A stretch of 64,000 bases of DNA from Coniferiporia sulphurascens (lineage: Eukaryota > Basidiomycota > Agaricomycetes > Hymenochaetales > Hymenochaetaceae), in contig NBBA01000011.1 in the NCBI GenBank assembly GCA_002794785.1, forward strand, positions 558,001 through 622,000. The letters run 5' to 3'. The notes beneath the pieces are model-generated. The model saw only the letters and a list, made by a program, of their open reading frames with translations, was not told the DNA's origin and searched no databases. Positions 28,396 through 41,700 of the stretch are shown piece by piece. Numbering within the stretch: the stretch's first letter is position 1; every line of letters starts with the position of its first letter. The position numbers and the translations under genes are program-made.

Positions 28396-31354
28396 ATGCG
28401 CATGCCGCTCAAGCTTGCGCGAGCAGGCCTCCGACGTGCCAGAGATGGTCGGCTGGCCACGTTGAAATCCGGTAGGGGTCTTCTCACCGCGTCTTACGTT
28501 GAGGGACCCAAAGAGCCTCCGCTGGATACCAGGACGCTGGGAGCTTTCTTTGAAACACAACTACTTCCCAACCTCGCGTCAAAGCCAGCGCTGGTATGCA
28601 GGAGGGAGCGTCCGCGGGCGCATGCCGGACCGCAGCAGCCCAACCTTGGCCGGTCTGACTGCCTCGCATGGAGTTTTGAAGAGCTTCATCGGCACACCGA
28701 GGCCCTCGCGTGCGGTCTGCTCGCGCTTGGCGTGAAGAAGCGCGACAGAGTCGGTGTAATCATGGGAAACAATAGGTCCGGCCGCTTGGTCCATCCTCAA
28801 AACTCTGGATTCATTGCTTTGCTCACCTTCTTCGTAGTGCGTACGCCGCGCTGCAGTGGGCCTGCGCGAGCATGGGCGCCATTCTCGTGACCATAAACCC
28901 AGCCTACCGGACCAATGAGCTCGTAAGTCTACACGAGGAAGCTACGCGGCGCTCTGGAGTCTGAAACTTGCTTTTTGGATGTCGTAAAAGATCGGCACGC
29001 TAAAACTGGTTGGGGTCAGCACGCTGGTTGTCGTTCCGCGAATACGGTCTTCCGAATACCTTGGCGCGCTAGCAGCAGCAATTCCCGGGCTGGCATCTTC
29101 TAGGCCAGGAGCTATCTCTGTCGAGGAGCTTCCCGAGCTACGTAACGTTCTTGTCGTGGATAACACATCGGGATCCGACGAGTACAGAAGACTTTTGGAT
29201 AATGTTAAATGCGCGGTAGATTTCCGCGAAGCGTTCGTTTGGAACGAGAACGCAGGGGAACACAAACTAATGAAACAAATACAAAAGACTATGATAAATG
29301 ACGATGTGATAAATCTCCAATTTACTAGGTGCGTTCGGAAGTATACTCTGCCGTACCCTACACGTATTGAGTCTAATCCAGCGGCACGACGGGTGCACCA
29401 AAGGCTGTTTCAGTAATACTTTTACTGCTAACTTCCTCGATTTCTTCTCACTTCTGTTTTGTGTCCAGCTTACTCACAGGAATTTATTGAACAATGGAAT
29501 TTCTATCGGGCAATGCATGAGATTAACTCCAAGTGACGTTCTGTGTATGTGTTCTGGTTCGCATTCTATATATAGTTGCTAAAGAGTGATGCGCATCTGT
29601 TATAGGTAATGTTCCGCCGCTCTTCCACTGTTTTGATAAGTGTCATACCTTTCCCACCTACTCTGATATTCTGATTCTTTTCCCACCTTCGCTACGGCCA
29701 ATTTCGGTCCCTTTGCCGACGTTTTCCGATCGACTCGACCTCTTAACCCTTGCCATCAACACGCCTAGTTTTGGGCAACCTCGCTGCATGGACACATGGC
29801 GCATGTGTCGTCTACTCGAGCGAAATTTTCGATCCCCCGTCAATACTAGATGCCGTCGTCCAAGAGCGCTGCACAGCCCTCCATGGCGTCCCGACCCATT
29901 TCTTGGGCGTGCTCGCCGAAGCAGAAAAAAGGAGAGCAGGCGGTGAGGTGCCCAACCTGCGTAAATTGCGGTGAGTAACAAGAGGGAAAGGGATATTGGC
30001 TTTGTGCACGACAAGTTCAGTGCTTAATGTTACATTCATTAGGACCGGTATTGCCGCGGGGTCGCCAGTTCCCATAGAGCTTATGCAACGGCTCATCTCC
30101 GAACTCAATCTTGTCGACCTCACCAACGCGTATGGAATGAGTGCGTCCACCCTACCGACCTCGGAATCTTTATACCCTCGGCTCACACAGGTTTACTTTT
30201 TCGTTAATACTCCTACCGCCAAATAAAATGAAATAAGCGGAAACAAGGTGAGTTCTTGTTTACAGTGTCCTTGTAATAAGTCTACTCACTGCAGCACCAC
30301 TTCTTCACTTACAGTCCCGTCTCTTTCCAAACAACTCCTGATGATCCGATTACTAAACGTACGGAAACGGTCGGGAAGGTCCAACCCCACGTTAAGGCGA
30401 AAATCATCGACCTCGATGGAAACGTCGTGCCTGTTGGCACGCCTGGTGAGATTTGCATCGCTGGATACATTCTGCAGAAGGGGTTCGTCTTCATCGCCTC
30501 TATCGCCTAGCTTCGTGCAATTATTATTTTTGAGATAGGAAACGTATTGATTCATGTGCATAGGTACTGGGAAGACAACGAGCAGACGCTGTCTGTCATG
30601 AGGAGACATCCTGGCGATAACGACACACTCTGGATGCATACAGGCGACATTGGGATTCTAGATGAGGAGGGTTACTTACAAGGTAAGCAAACCAGTCCTC
30701 GACTACAAGTTCCAACGATTCTGAAGGACTCATGTCCTCGGAAAAGTCGTGGGACGAAATAAGGCAAGCTACCCCCGCGTCTTTATTCAAAAAAGTGGAG
30801 GTCATTAATTGCTTACCGAAACTCTAGGACGTTATTATTAGAGGAGGCGAGGTAATTTAACTCAAGCTTACTGCATCGTGGCCGTCTGTAACCGGTTTTT
30901 TCACATGCACCGCAGAATCTGTTCCCAGTGCAGATAGAGAACAGACTCACGTTCCATCCCGCGATCCGCGAGGCGGCAGTAGTCGCAGTTCCAGACGTTA
31001 AATACGGCGAGGCCGTTGGAGCGTGGATCGTCCGTGAAAAGGGGGCACACGTGTCCCGCGAGGAGGTAAGGAGGTGGGTAGCAGAGGGTATGAATCCACA
31101 GGTCCGTACCCCATATACACCCTCTTTTGGCGATTATACATACGTTGAACTAACCGAGCCGCGGCAACCCCCTTTGGACTCAATCCTGATGTGAAACTCA
31201 GAACTCTCCAACGTGGGTGTGGTTCATGGCCGAGGAAGGCGCCCCGTCTGAGCTCCCGCGAACGGCAAGCGGGAAAGTCCAGAAGCACATCCTGCGGGAT
31301 TGGACGAAAGAATTAGCCACGAAGGGCGTCGGGCGCATTAATCTATTATCGTGA
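28396..31354 (+). CDS. Acyl-CoA synthetase (ACSF2-like AMP-forming ligase)
   Basis: ANL-superfamily enzyme that activates a carboxylic acid to acyl-AMP and then acyl-CoA. The N-terminus is basic and Arg/Leu-rich, like a mitochondrial or peroxisomal leader, followed by SYVEGPKEPPLDTRTLGAFF as in ACSF2 proteins. Core motifs appear in order across many exons: the P-loop SGTTGAPKAVS near 29375-29410, LTHRNLLNN, NVPPLFHCF, the region around ALHGVPTHFLG, LTNAYGMTE, WMHTGDIGILDEEGY, IIRGGENLFP and, at the end, the hinge Lys motif TASGKVQKH. The stop is at 31352-31354. Substrates of close relatives are medium-chain fatty acids; an aromatic acid is possible but there is no evidence for it. The ATG at 28402 is an alternative start. 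It is divergent from the PTEN-like gene and convergent with the DUF6533 gene. Confidence 0.88.
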
Positions 31355-31552
31355 ATCTAGCGTATCTGGAAATGTGTTTTCGTTGTACAAAAAGTTGGAA
31401 ACAAGTGAAGCAGGCCTATATAGAATCACAGAACGGGGTTAGTTAGTTGGGGATGGAAAATAGAATGAACGTGTGTGGGGGGAACAAATAGGATGGGTGG
31501 CCTGCCGGAGGACATTGTGTTCGTGTACGTACATGAATCTACAAGATTTGTA

Positions 31553-33647
31553 CTATTGCGCCGAGCGCACTCCCAAAGGCCGCGTATCTCCATGCCCCCA
31601 CATTACACGCGGGTGCCTATAAGTCTCCCGCAGGAGCACATTCGGACTGTGCTCTACAACGACTGTCCGTTCGATGCGCACGCGTACGTCAAACTCACTC
31701 TGCGGCTCCCCCACTTCCCGCCACGCGGTGCCACTAGGGGGGTAGGGGCCCGAGTGGGAGGGAGCCTCGCACGTAGACCCAGAGCGCAGGCTCGCGAAGG
31801 TGAACGCATCGCCCCCGAGTGGCACGGCCTTCCCCGCGGTCGTGGTGGACTCGAACTGCGAGCGCAGCGCATCATTAATCTCGCGCGTCGTGTCAAGCGG
31901 GAGCGTCACTTCGCAACCCGTCGTCGACTTCGCGTACTTGTCAGCATAATCTGGGCACCCGCGGACAACGCAATAAGAAATTGTGCTCCTGTTTTGGTAA
32001 CTGTGTTCGTACCTCGCTGTCTGATCAGGACCCTCTGACTCAGGATGAATATGATCACGTATCCGAGCGATGCACTGTCAGAACGTAAACATGTGTCAGG
32101 AATATAATCCTACAAATAGACTTACCCGGACGACTTAAGTGGTTTCGCCGGAAGTGGCAGGGTCAGTGTGGGATCTCCCAGACAAATAAACTCCCGTTGC
32201 GTACCTGTGTCCCTTCACTCCCCTTCATGTACAAAACGAGATTGAAGATATTGACGGCTTCATTTACAGTGTCACCGACGTCAATCTCGCTGCAATTCAG
32301 GGACGACTCACCAGTCAACGCAACAAAGTAACCCAAGCCCTCATACAGAAGCCTGCATACCAACCCTTCGGCAAACAAACTCTGCAACATGATCGAACGA
32401 GTACGCACGTCTGAACAAACCGGGAGATTCTAAAGCAGTGCCCGAGCGCTTCAATAATGATATACAACGAAGCATGTGAAATGCCTCGTACCTGGCCGCA
32501 ATCGAGCTATACGCCCACAAATAACCCGTCGAGATACAGATCACGACCATGTCAAACGCCATTGCCACGGCGTAGTTAATCCACGCTATCCGTTCCGATG
32601 CGTTAGCCGAAATACAGCTTTTCCCCAACCAATAAGTTTAATTTTGCTGTGAAAGCTTTGGAATGTACAGACTTGAGCTGCGTTTTTTGAGATTCGGTAA
32701 GTAAATATGCAGTCGCGTATGACCAGGCAGTCTTACTGTTTCCGGGTTCTGGACAGCTGTCGAGAGGGAATATAAAAAATATGCATCAGACAGCGATCAA
32801 TGATTGAGGTGCGGGGGCTCGGGGCTCGAAGGTACCACGTACGTGATCTTTGATAAACGTCGGCGAAGAATTCAAGCTTGATCGTCAATAGATCAGTGAG
32901 CACACATAGAATGGAACGATAAAATCCATACGGCTGCTGAAACCACAAGTGTAACAAATATTGTCCACAGCACCCATCGCGATTTTCGTGAAATGGAATA
33001 CGTTCTAGATAGTACGCGCCTCGTCCTTAGCGAGAGAAAAAAGTGAGTGATATTCGATCGGTACCTTGAAGAAAGAATAAGCTGTGAAATGATCGTCTGC
33101 AGGGCTGTAATGTTCACTGAGACCAATAAATCCACCTCGAGCGGACGTATCCAGTCGTACCTTTAAGAATGGGCGATACGAGCATAAAACGCTGACAAGC
33201 CGCAAGCGAAGAAAACTGCCCGAAAAAACCGAAGTTGCTTATGATGATAACAGCAACGCTCATGTACCTGCCGACACCGAACGCGTGAATACTCGATCTT
33301 AAAAGCCAAGCAAATTTCCTCTTTACCGTATCAAGACAAATAGGACGAGTTGTTGGCTGTGTGTGCGCAAGTCAAGTCAGGAAAGTCCGAACGAAGATTG
33401 TGGAGGGTCGGCCAACCTGAGGCCCCTCTGTGAGGAATGTGCACGGTAGAATCGGTACTCCGCTGGTAACGTGCATATATACCTGCAAGAGAAAGAGCTG
33501 TTTGGCAAGTTGAAAGACGACACAGAAAGCAGTGAGCACGTACTCGTACGCGCCGACGGCCAAGGAGCCAGCGCGAAGATATGCCTCATGACTAAAGCCT
33601 GCTGAAAGCGCCAATTCAGAGGCAGGAGCTGCCGCCAAGGACGGCAT
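31553..33647 (-). CDS. DUF6533-type seven-helix integral membrane protein
   Basis: Member of a large basidiomycete-specific membrane protein family of unknown function. The DUF6533 signature is formed by joining exon 1 (…LRAGSLAVGAYE) across a 54 bp intron (GTACGT donor) to YICTLPAEYRFYR. Later exons encode clear membrane helices: RYMSVAVIIISNFGFFGQFS near 33190-33270, SRKSRWVLWTIFVTLVVSAA near 32960-33020, ERIAWINYAVAMAFDMVVIC near 32540-32610, and YEGLGYFVALT joined to VNIFNLVLY near 32230-32350. The last exon (to 31553) is a hydrophilic, Ser/Thr/Pro-rich cytoplasmic tail. Topology is like a seven-helix receptor, but it is not STE3 and no ligand is known. At least eight introns; exact borders in the middle are uncertain. 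Confidence 0.8.
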
Positions 33648-34099
33648 GAAATGGGCAAGAAAGGACGAAAGCCACGGCGTTGAAAGGACGTTGGGGGGTG
33701 GGAGGAGGAGGAGGAGGACCGGGGCGAGCCAAAGAGACAGCGCGTGCAGCGTTATACCGGCCGCGCCCAGACAATATAACTTATTCTTAATTTATCAAAT
33801 AGAACCTATTTTCGGACAGATCATCAGTGCGGACCCTTATTGAGCTGAAGGCTAGTTTGGATTAGTAATCCGAGGCGACTTTGCTAAATCAAATCGCATT
33901 GGACGTTCACACGGGAATACCCGGATGCTATAGCACTCCCATGAACCACTATTCTGATGGTCTTATAGTCAAGCGACGTCTGCCTCATTCCGGTACCCGG
34001 AGGGTCATCTGGACTCTTTCGCGGCAAGTTTTCGGTACTGGTCTGTGTTGATTATACAACTACAACATGTCGGGTTACATTTGTCTGATCCACCGTGTG
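33648..34099. other. Intergenic region between LYS2 and the DUF6533 gene
   Basis: About 450 bases on the 3' side of LYS2 and 5' of the DUF6533 gene. A purine-rich GGAGGAGGAGGAGGA stretch lies at about 33701-33718. No coding sequence seen. Confidence 0.5.
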
Positions 34100-37000
34100 C
34101 TAAGCACCGCTTCTTCCCACAGCACGAACTCGCAAACCCTCCTGCAAGCTCGGTAATTTTTCAGCAGGCGACGCGCCCGTCGGCATCGCCAAGAATCCCG
34201 CCTCGATCAGCCACGCGAGGTACAGCCCCATGAGTTTTGTGTCCACAGACATGCTTTCCGGCTCTCCATGTCCCGCGAGAAGCGACCGTGTACTCGTGTC
34301 GCTCAATTCCGGCGCCTTCGTGCTCGTCGGCAAGTCGTCTAGAACAAAATGCAGAAGAGGGAACAGTGCATTATCCTGCACTTCTAGAATGTGCTTTTCG
34401 AGCCGTCGCCGCCAATCGAGATAGTCGCACTGCTCAACCTCGAACCCGTAGATAGTGAGTGAAGAGAATAGATCGTTGTAAGCGGGCGGAGGGCGGGCGG
34501 TAACATGAAGCACGGATAAGGCATCCTCCTTCAAGGGAGCAACTGCAGCCAGGGAAACAATACGGGCAACGTGGTCAACAGGTACCATGTTGATAGTGTT
34601 ATTAATATCCGGTACAAGTCCCAGCTGAATGCAACCTTTGACTAGACGCCAGATAAAGTCATCGGTGTTAGTGACTGTTAGAAACAATTCAGCACACATC
34701 ATAGATAAAATCTGACTATGAAACAAACCGGCAGACTGCGAATCTCCGACAACATATCCCGGTCGAATAATGTGTCCCCGCAGGCCCCTATTCCCTGCCT
34801 CCCTCAACAGTTTCTCAGATACCCACTTCGTCTGCCCGTAACCGGACTTCAGCGCAGTCCGCGCGCCTTCGAGGTCATCGCTTTCGGGGACACCACGTGA
34901 ATCACTGCGCGCCAATCTGTCAGATAGTTGCGCATAGTAACCACACTCCAAAGTCGCTGTTGACGACACAAAAGCGACCGCCTTCTGCTTTCCGCTTGAG
35001 GCTAGTTCAATCGCTGTTAAAGTGGCCAAGACGTTCGCAGCTCGAAGCTTCTCGTACGGATATACCCAATGGACCTGAAAAACGGCACAACCGGGCACCC
35101 TCAATACAAACTGCAAAAGCATAATCATAATGTGCGGCAAGGACTCACAAGAGCACCGTTGTGCACTACGACATCGGACTGCAGCGCGACGCGATCCCAT
35201 ATCGGTTCGTCCATGCCGAACTTGCCTTTCGCCAAATCACCCACGACGACTTCGAGACGTGAATCCTTTAGCCAATTATCGTCCCACACGCCACGGTCAG
35301 CAGCACTTTCTCTAAGACGCTCGAGTCCCTTTTCTTGCGTCGGGGCTCGAACATGGCAGATCACCTTCGCCACACGGTCTTGCTTTGACAATAAATCGCG
35401 CAGGATGAACGCTCCCAGGAACCCAGTTGCACCAGTGAGGAATACTGTGAGAGGCTGGTTCGCGAAAGAAGCCGGAAGGTCGTCGTACTTCTTCCGAAGC
35501 TGGGGAAGTAGTAACTCCAGATCCTTGGCGTATTCAACGGCAGGTACCGGTTTCTTGGCTAAAGTGCCGCCGGGTACGGTCAAACCACTCTGATCGGCGT
35601 CTATTGTCATCGGAGCGGTCCCCTTGTAGGCAAGGCCGAGGTCTGAATTGCGCAGCGCATCGAGTTCGGCGGCTTGCTCCCTAACGGTCGGGTAATCGAA
35701 GACAAGACTTAGCGGGGCGTCGACTACGAACGCCTTCCTTAGCTCAAAAATTAGACGCGTCGCTAAGATGGAATGGCCCCCAAGGTCGAAGAAACTGTCG
35801 TCCAACGGAACTGGTTGGGGTGCAGCCGGGAGGATGTTGGCCCAGATAGACCCAATGAGTTTCTCAGTAGAAGTTATTTTTTCAGTCGTTTGGTTGGCAT
35901 CTCGGAGGGGATCCGTAGCAGCTGTAGCCGCTTCAGCTGTATCAGGGAACGGCAAAGCTGGCTTATCGATCTTTCCGTTCGGGTTCAAAGGCATGCGCTT
36001 GAGAGGCACAAATACTTGACGCAGGATAAGACAAGGTATAAAAGATAAAGTAAACAAGTAGAGACAGAGGACGTACCAGTAGGGACACTATAGCTCGGCA
36101 ATTTCTTCTTCAGATGTTCTCTCACATCTTTAATCAACCGACGGTAGCGTCTGATACCCGAAGCAAGGGTGCGCTCCTCCGCCTCGGGTACGTCGCTCAT
36201 GTACTCGTCCAGCGTAGAGTTTTCCAGCGGCACAAAGTAGCTCACAAGCACCTTCTCCTCATTTTTATCGCGACGCACGAGTGTAATATTTTCGCGAATA
36301 AGCGGATGTTGGCTCAAGTGTGTGTCAATTTCGCCCAGTTCAATACGGAAGCCGCGAATCTTAACCTGATCATCCGCGCGACCTGTGCACTCGACAATGC
36401 CGTCGGGGAGATACCGACCCAGATCACCAGAACGGTACATACGGTCCCGCACACCCTTCCAATAGCGTGCCTCGGGCCCTGCGAGTCCCTTCGATGGATG
36501 CAGAATGGAATCCTGCCACGTAACCTTGTCGGCAGAAAACCAATTCCCGACAAACTTTTGCGCCGTCGCTTCAGGGTCAGAATAGCCTTCCGCAAGACCG
36601 CCCGAGCGCACATAGATTTCACCGACTTCACCGATTGCACAGGGTACTGCGCGGTCATTACGATTAACGACAAGCAATTGGACATCGATCATGCCCTCGC
36701 CTGCAGGCATAATATCCTTTTGTGTCGCAAGGAATGTAGGGTCCTCCGCGACGCTCGGGATAAGGAAATACGAAACTGCACGCTGCGTCTCGGTCGTACC
36801 GTACATGTTGACAATGCGCACATGCGGAGCGAGACTCTGCAGGCGATGGCAATCACGTTTCGTGAGCACATCGCCAACAAAAAATGCGGCATGCAAGGAG
36901 GGTATTTGCCGCGTTGCTTGAGCGGACAATAATTGGCCCATGGCCGGCGTCAGGTGCGTAACCGTCACTGCGCTGTCTGCCATCCACTCAGCGAGCCGCC

Positions 37001-38729
37001 CAGGAGTCCCGATATCTTCGGCCGTTGGGACATGCAACGATGCGCCCAAGAAAAGCGGCGTAAACACTGCAAGCCATTGTTAGGCTAGTTCGCAATTGGA
37101 TAATCCGACTCACTGTCACGCTGAATCGGATCGTGCGCAATGCCACTAAGCATCGTGAATCTAGATTTTTCATCAAGGCCGAAGCGCTCGCCCATCCACG
37201 GAAAGAAGTGGGTAAGACTGTAATGCCTTCCACGTACGCCCTTCGGAATGCCCGTACTGCCGGTTGTGAATGAGAGAGTGCCAATGCTGTCCGGGCCCAG
37301 AACAACATTTGGATCAGTATCCGCCAGATGCACGTGTGTCGCTAAAACATCCTCCGTCAATCCTGGAGCGGCGCCACCTAGAATGGAGCCGTCAACGAGG
37401 AGCTCCAGCGCGGGGACCTCGACGCGGATATTAGCTTCAGTTTCGATGAACTCCCTCACCGTCGCACTTATTACTCCTGCGCCCTTCAGCACAACAAGCG
37501 CACGAGGCTTTGCGACCTGGAGATAGACCGTTTGGCGTGATGGCGGGTAGGCAGGATCTTCAAATGATGTGTACTTTAGTTGAGATAATATGCGTGAACG
37601 AAATAGTTGCACACGCACCGATGACGGAAAACGTCGCGCCAGCCTTAAGCACGGCCATAACGGCAACGACGAGATCGACGCTGCGGTGCGCATATACCAT
37701 TACAACCTCTTCGCGCTGCACACCGCCTTGCAGCAGGTGGTGCGCGAGGATGTTTGACGCGCGCCGTATCACGCCATACGTGTGTACAATCCGCTCGCGC
37801 GACGGTGTATACTGAATAACGCACGGCCGTTCGGGATGCGCACGCGCGTTACGTGAAAAGACGTCGGTGATTGCCCCTTTGAAATCGCACCACCGAAGGT
37901 CCGCGGTCGGATCGGGCAGACGTGAGCGCTGCGACGGCGTAAGGAGCGGGATTGAGCCCACTGCAGCTAAAGGGGACGAGCCAAGCCTGCGGAGTAGGGC
38001 AGAAAGCTGGTCGACAATGCAAGTAATACGGAGTGACGAGAATAGCAGCGAGTTGTACAGAATCCTGAGGGAGAAGCGCGGCGCGAGGGACGCATGAGAG
38101 GAGGTAGCGGCGGTCGGCCTTGCGATAAAAATTGTAAGGTCGGACGTCAAGCTTGTCGATCTCACAAAGTCGGCCTGAGGTTCATCAGTCTCATCGAAAA
38201 ATCGCACTCGAAATAGTGGTCTTGAATCATCCGTCTTCAGGGCCTCAACCACGGACTCGAACGGTACAGCATCCTCCTCCGCCTCCTTCTCTACCTGTTG
38301 CACCCGTCGGACGACAGCCCAGAACGGGTCGGTTGGGTCGACAGAGAGCCTGAGCAATAATGGATCGCTCGCGGAAGCTGATGATGAGGCAATAACGAGG
38401 TCCGTGTCGCCAGTGTATCTATGCAACAACACGACAAACGCCGCGAGCAAAAGGTGAAACGCTGACGGCCTATCCTTAGCATCATCCTCTTGTTCCTCCT
38501 GTGCCTCACTCTCGTCGAAGAGGGCGATCTTGAGGAGGCTGAGAGATGCCTGTTCGCTGAGCTCAACGGTTTGGACGGCCTCGACGACCTTGCTAGTCCC
38601 AGATGGCCTCGGAAAGTCTGTCGGCAGCGCTATCGCTGGTAAGTTCTGCAGCCTGGATAGCACGCGTTGCAGGCGGGAGTCGCCCATGTCGGCCGGATTG
38701 CCCAGGATCTGGGTCGTCGTCGCCTTCAC
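34100..38729 (-). CDS. LYS2: L-2-aminoadipate reductase (alpha-aminoadipate pathway of lysine synthesis)
   Basis: Reduces L-2-aminoadipate to the 6-semialdehyde, the committed ATP- and NADPH-using step of fungal lysine synthesis. Five exons give about 1,430 residues, the usual LYS2 size. The degenerate condensation-like N-terminus characteristic of LYS2 ([48 protein letters not shown]) is present. The adenylation domain has [40 protein letters not shown] and [13 protein letters not shown]. The carrier domain has [11 protein letters not shown] with the phosphopantetheine Ser, and the reductase domain has the NADPH motif [12 protein letters not shown] and the catalytic YGQTKW. Introns lie near 37068-37113 and 37559-37622 and at the two borders near 36050 and 35150. 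It needs a phosphopantetheinyl transferase (LYS5) encoded elsewhere. The N-terminal and adenylation sequences are specific to LYS2 and rule out a secondary-metabolism aryl reductase. Confidence 0.96.
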
Positions 38730-41700
38730 GAAATTAAATTAGACAAATTTCAAGGGCGGGAGTCATTTCGGACGATCCGCTTGATGTGACTCGACTTTGC
38801 AGTTCTGTCACACTTCGTCACATCGCGAGAAATTAAAGTTTTGGAGTTGTGGCTCACGGTTTTGATTATTAATGGATAGTAACCCTTTCTTTAAACACGA
38901 CCACTCCGTCTCGGTGGATGGCCCTGCTCCATCGTAATCTTCGAGCGACTCTGGTATGCGAATACATGTCGTCGATGGTTGCTTCAGTATCCCCATCACA
39001 CAGTACATCCGCTTCATACTCGCATCTGTTTTATGCGTACACCAGACAAGCGTGACTTATTCAGATGCCGTCCATTTGATGCAATGCCATTGTGTGAGAA
39101 TATATCTTTCAAACCTCCAGTAGTTTCTCATTTTTCCTTTTCATAGGGCTCGGAAATGACGATTGAAGCCGGCATTCCCATACATTTGATGCATTAGTTG
39201 TAGTCAGAGATAATATGTTTCTTGCAGGTTCGGCTTATTTGATAAATTGATAGACACTCTGTAGCATTCAGTAACAGAGAAATGCCTCCTCAACGAACAA
39301 ACATTTTGTTCCCCCAAATCGTCAAGGTCATGATTCATCCGTTCTTCAAAGACATACTTATTCACCCCGTCGCTCTTATCCCCATAGTGGTATGCGATCC
39401 AAGACCATGATGGACCCCCTAATTGAACCGTTCAACATCTAGTACGTTCAGTCTCTGTCTAAAGAAGTCATTGGCCCCCGCTTGGGTCATCTAGGCCCTC
39501 AGTGACGTAAACATTGAGAGACAGTCCTCAAAAGTTTCTTCAATGCCGCCTTTCTGCCACGATTCTGTATCTTCGTCAGGTCCTATGAGCTTTCTTTGTC
39601 CTCGCAATGATGTAGGTTTCGGAAGTTCGGCTCTTTGGAAGCTAGACTTTCTCACAGTAGTACCCCTCATAAGCAGTTCAGTCGAAGCGAGAATTCCTTG
39701 CGAAGCCTGCCGAAGAGGCTAGTTGTATTGATATGGCTTGACCATCTTTTGCTACGACTGTTCCCGTTTTCAATCTCCATCGTTGGGCTATTTTATTTTT
39801 TACCGAAAGTCGACCCTGAGCTGAAAAACTCGGGTGCAGAGGCGGGTAAACATCTCCCCTCTCCTCTTGCCTTCCTTCCGATGCCCTGGACTTGCACCCT
39901 GCGACTGATCACCCGAGACCAGGCATTTCCTAACCAGCGCTACGCGCACCACCGGAGTGACCCGCTTCTATCGGTCCTTGAGTAATAATCTCACGAACTA
40001 CGATGCCTGCATACTGTATGCGCCGGTGACCTGAAGACCCGAGCCTGATCATTAGGCACTCGAAATGACTTTCCCCCCGACCAAAGAGTCAAGATGATAA
40101 AAAGTGAACGCGCTGGGCTCGAGAATGGTTTCTCCGTTTCTCGAGGTAGAAATAAGAAACGTAGGGTTTGTCTTTGAAACAAAATTAGCCCAGTCATTGG
40201 CGGGTTTGCTACCCAATTAAGATCGGACATTTCTCTCAGTTTGAACTCGATAGGGAAAAGAACATCGGCATAAGCATATCGTGTGTAACTTCAACGTTCT
40301 ATACCTGGACAACTTCTTCATAGCCATCTGCCCTTGATCGACTTACGTGAATACATCAATGATGACAACATCATGTAATTATTTGTTCCTCGTTGCGCCG
40401 CCCAGGACCCGGATCCGTCGCCGCAGAAAAATATGGGAACATCTTTGGAACTGCGTAGAGGCACGAAGGTTTTATTGGCAAGTTTAAAGAAGGCGGATAA
40501 CGGGGTTTTCTCTATCAAATGCGAGTTTGCCTTTGGTGCTAAAGCAGTACTAGATGTCCCACAAGTTTCGATCCTTAGAAACTGCAGCAACTTGAGCCAC
40601 ATCATTTTCAGCTTCAAGTTCACCTCTAGGTGTTCCCGGATACACCTTAAGCCGTCGTTTCGTAGACCTTCGAAGTCCATCTTTACAAGAGCTGATAAAA
40701 AATGGTCGAACTTAACGTAGAACTCGAGATCATAACGGTGCCGGAGACCCCAGACGCCCGCTGATAGATATAAAGATGGGAAGATTGGAATAAGGTGCAG
40801 ACCTGACGCCTGACACTATCGCGGCGCCGACGAAGCCATGACGGAAGATACCCAGTAATTGAAGGACTCCGTGTTGGAATCCGGCAAGCACTGGTTCAAC
40901 CCGGGCTAAGTATATACAGTTTTGTGGAGCGTTTCTCTTATTATGTATATATTCAGGTATTTGTTTCACTATGTATCCGCTCAATACACCGAGCGCTGAG
41001 CATATATTTAGTTCAATACTCCGCATCAAACATGCTCCGGCGTCCGGACGCGTGGGTTTCGTGTTACATAATCACATCAATCACGAAGAACAAATTTAAA
41101 GCCATAAAATGAATAAAAACATTATAGGCTCGTTGTGTATCCTTTATATTTTTTTGCCGCCTCCCCGTTTATGAAAACAAAAAACAATATATGGATACGA
41201 ACTCACATGATGTCAGCCATACGATACAGGCCGCTTCACACCTTGGAACCTGCCAGCCACAACTCGGAATAACAGCAAAAAGTAATATTATGCAGGACTA
41301 GGCCGACAGAATCGGACATACACTGGTACAAACTCGACTCTACAGCAATTTCTTATTCAAGAATACACACCATTATGATACACGTGTTATAGTGCACACG
41401 CTGCATACACGGACATATTTGCGGTTCGGCTTCCTTTGATCAACGATGCTTCTTACTTATAATGTAATACTATCTTGAGGAAGCAAGGTCATTTGACCTG
41501 ACAAGACCTAATTGGGGGTCAGAATATACTTTGGACGCATTGGCGTTGGCGAGGCGAAGGATCGGACTTCTTCAGCTCAACAGTCAGTCGGCGTTCTCAT
41601 CGGAAGGATCGTGTGTATTCGCTTTATCGTGTAGTGTATGCGATACTTTACAACTACCTGAGCGAGATAGTTCTGGAGTTGTCTTTTTAGAGATTAGCAG

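Noticed and set aside
34100..38729. Adenylation-carrier-reductase protein as a secondary-metabolism NRPS-like aryl-acid reductase within the cluster
   Set aside because: The N-terminal condensation-like region and the adenylation motifs ([27 protein letters not shown]) are specific to LYS2, and the length fits. It is a primary-metabolism gene that cluster-finding tools would be likely to flag wrongly.
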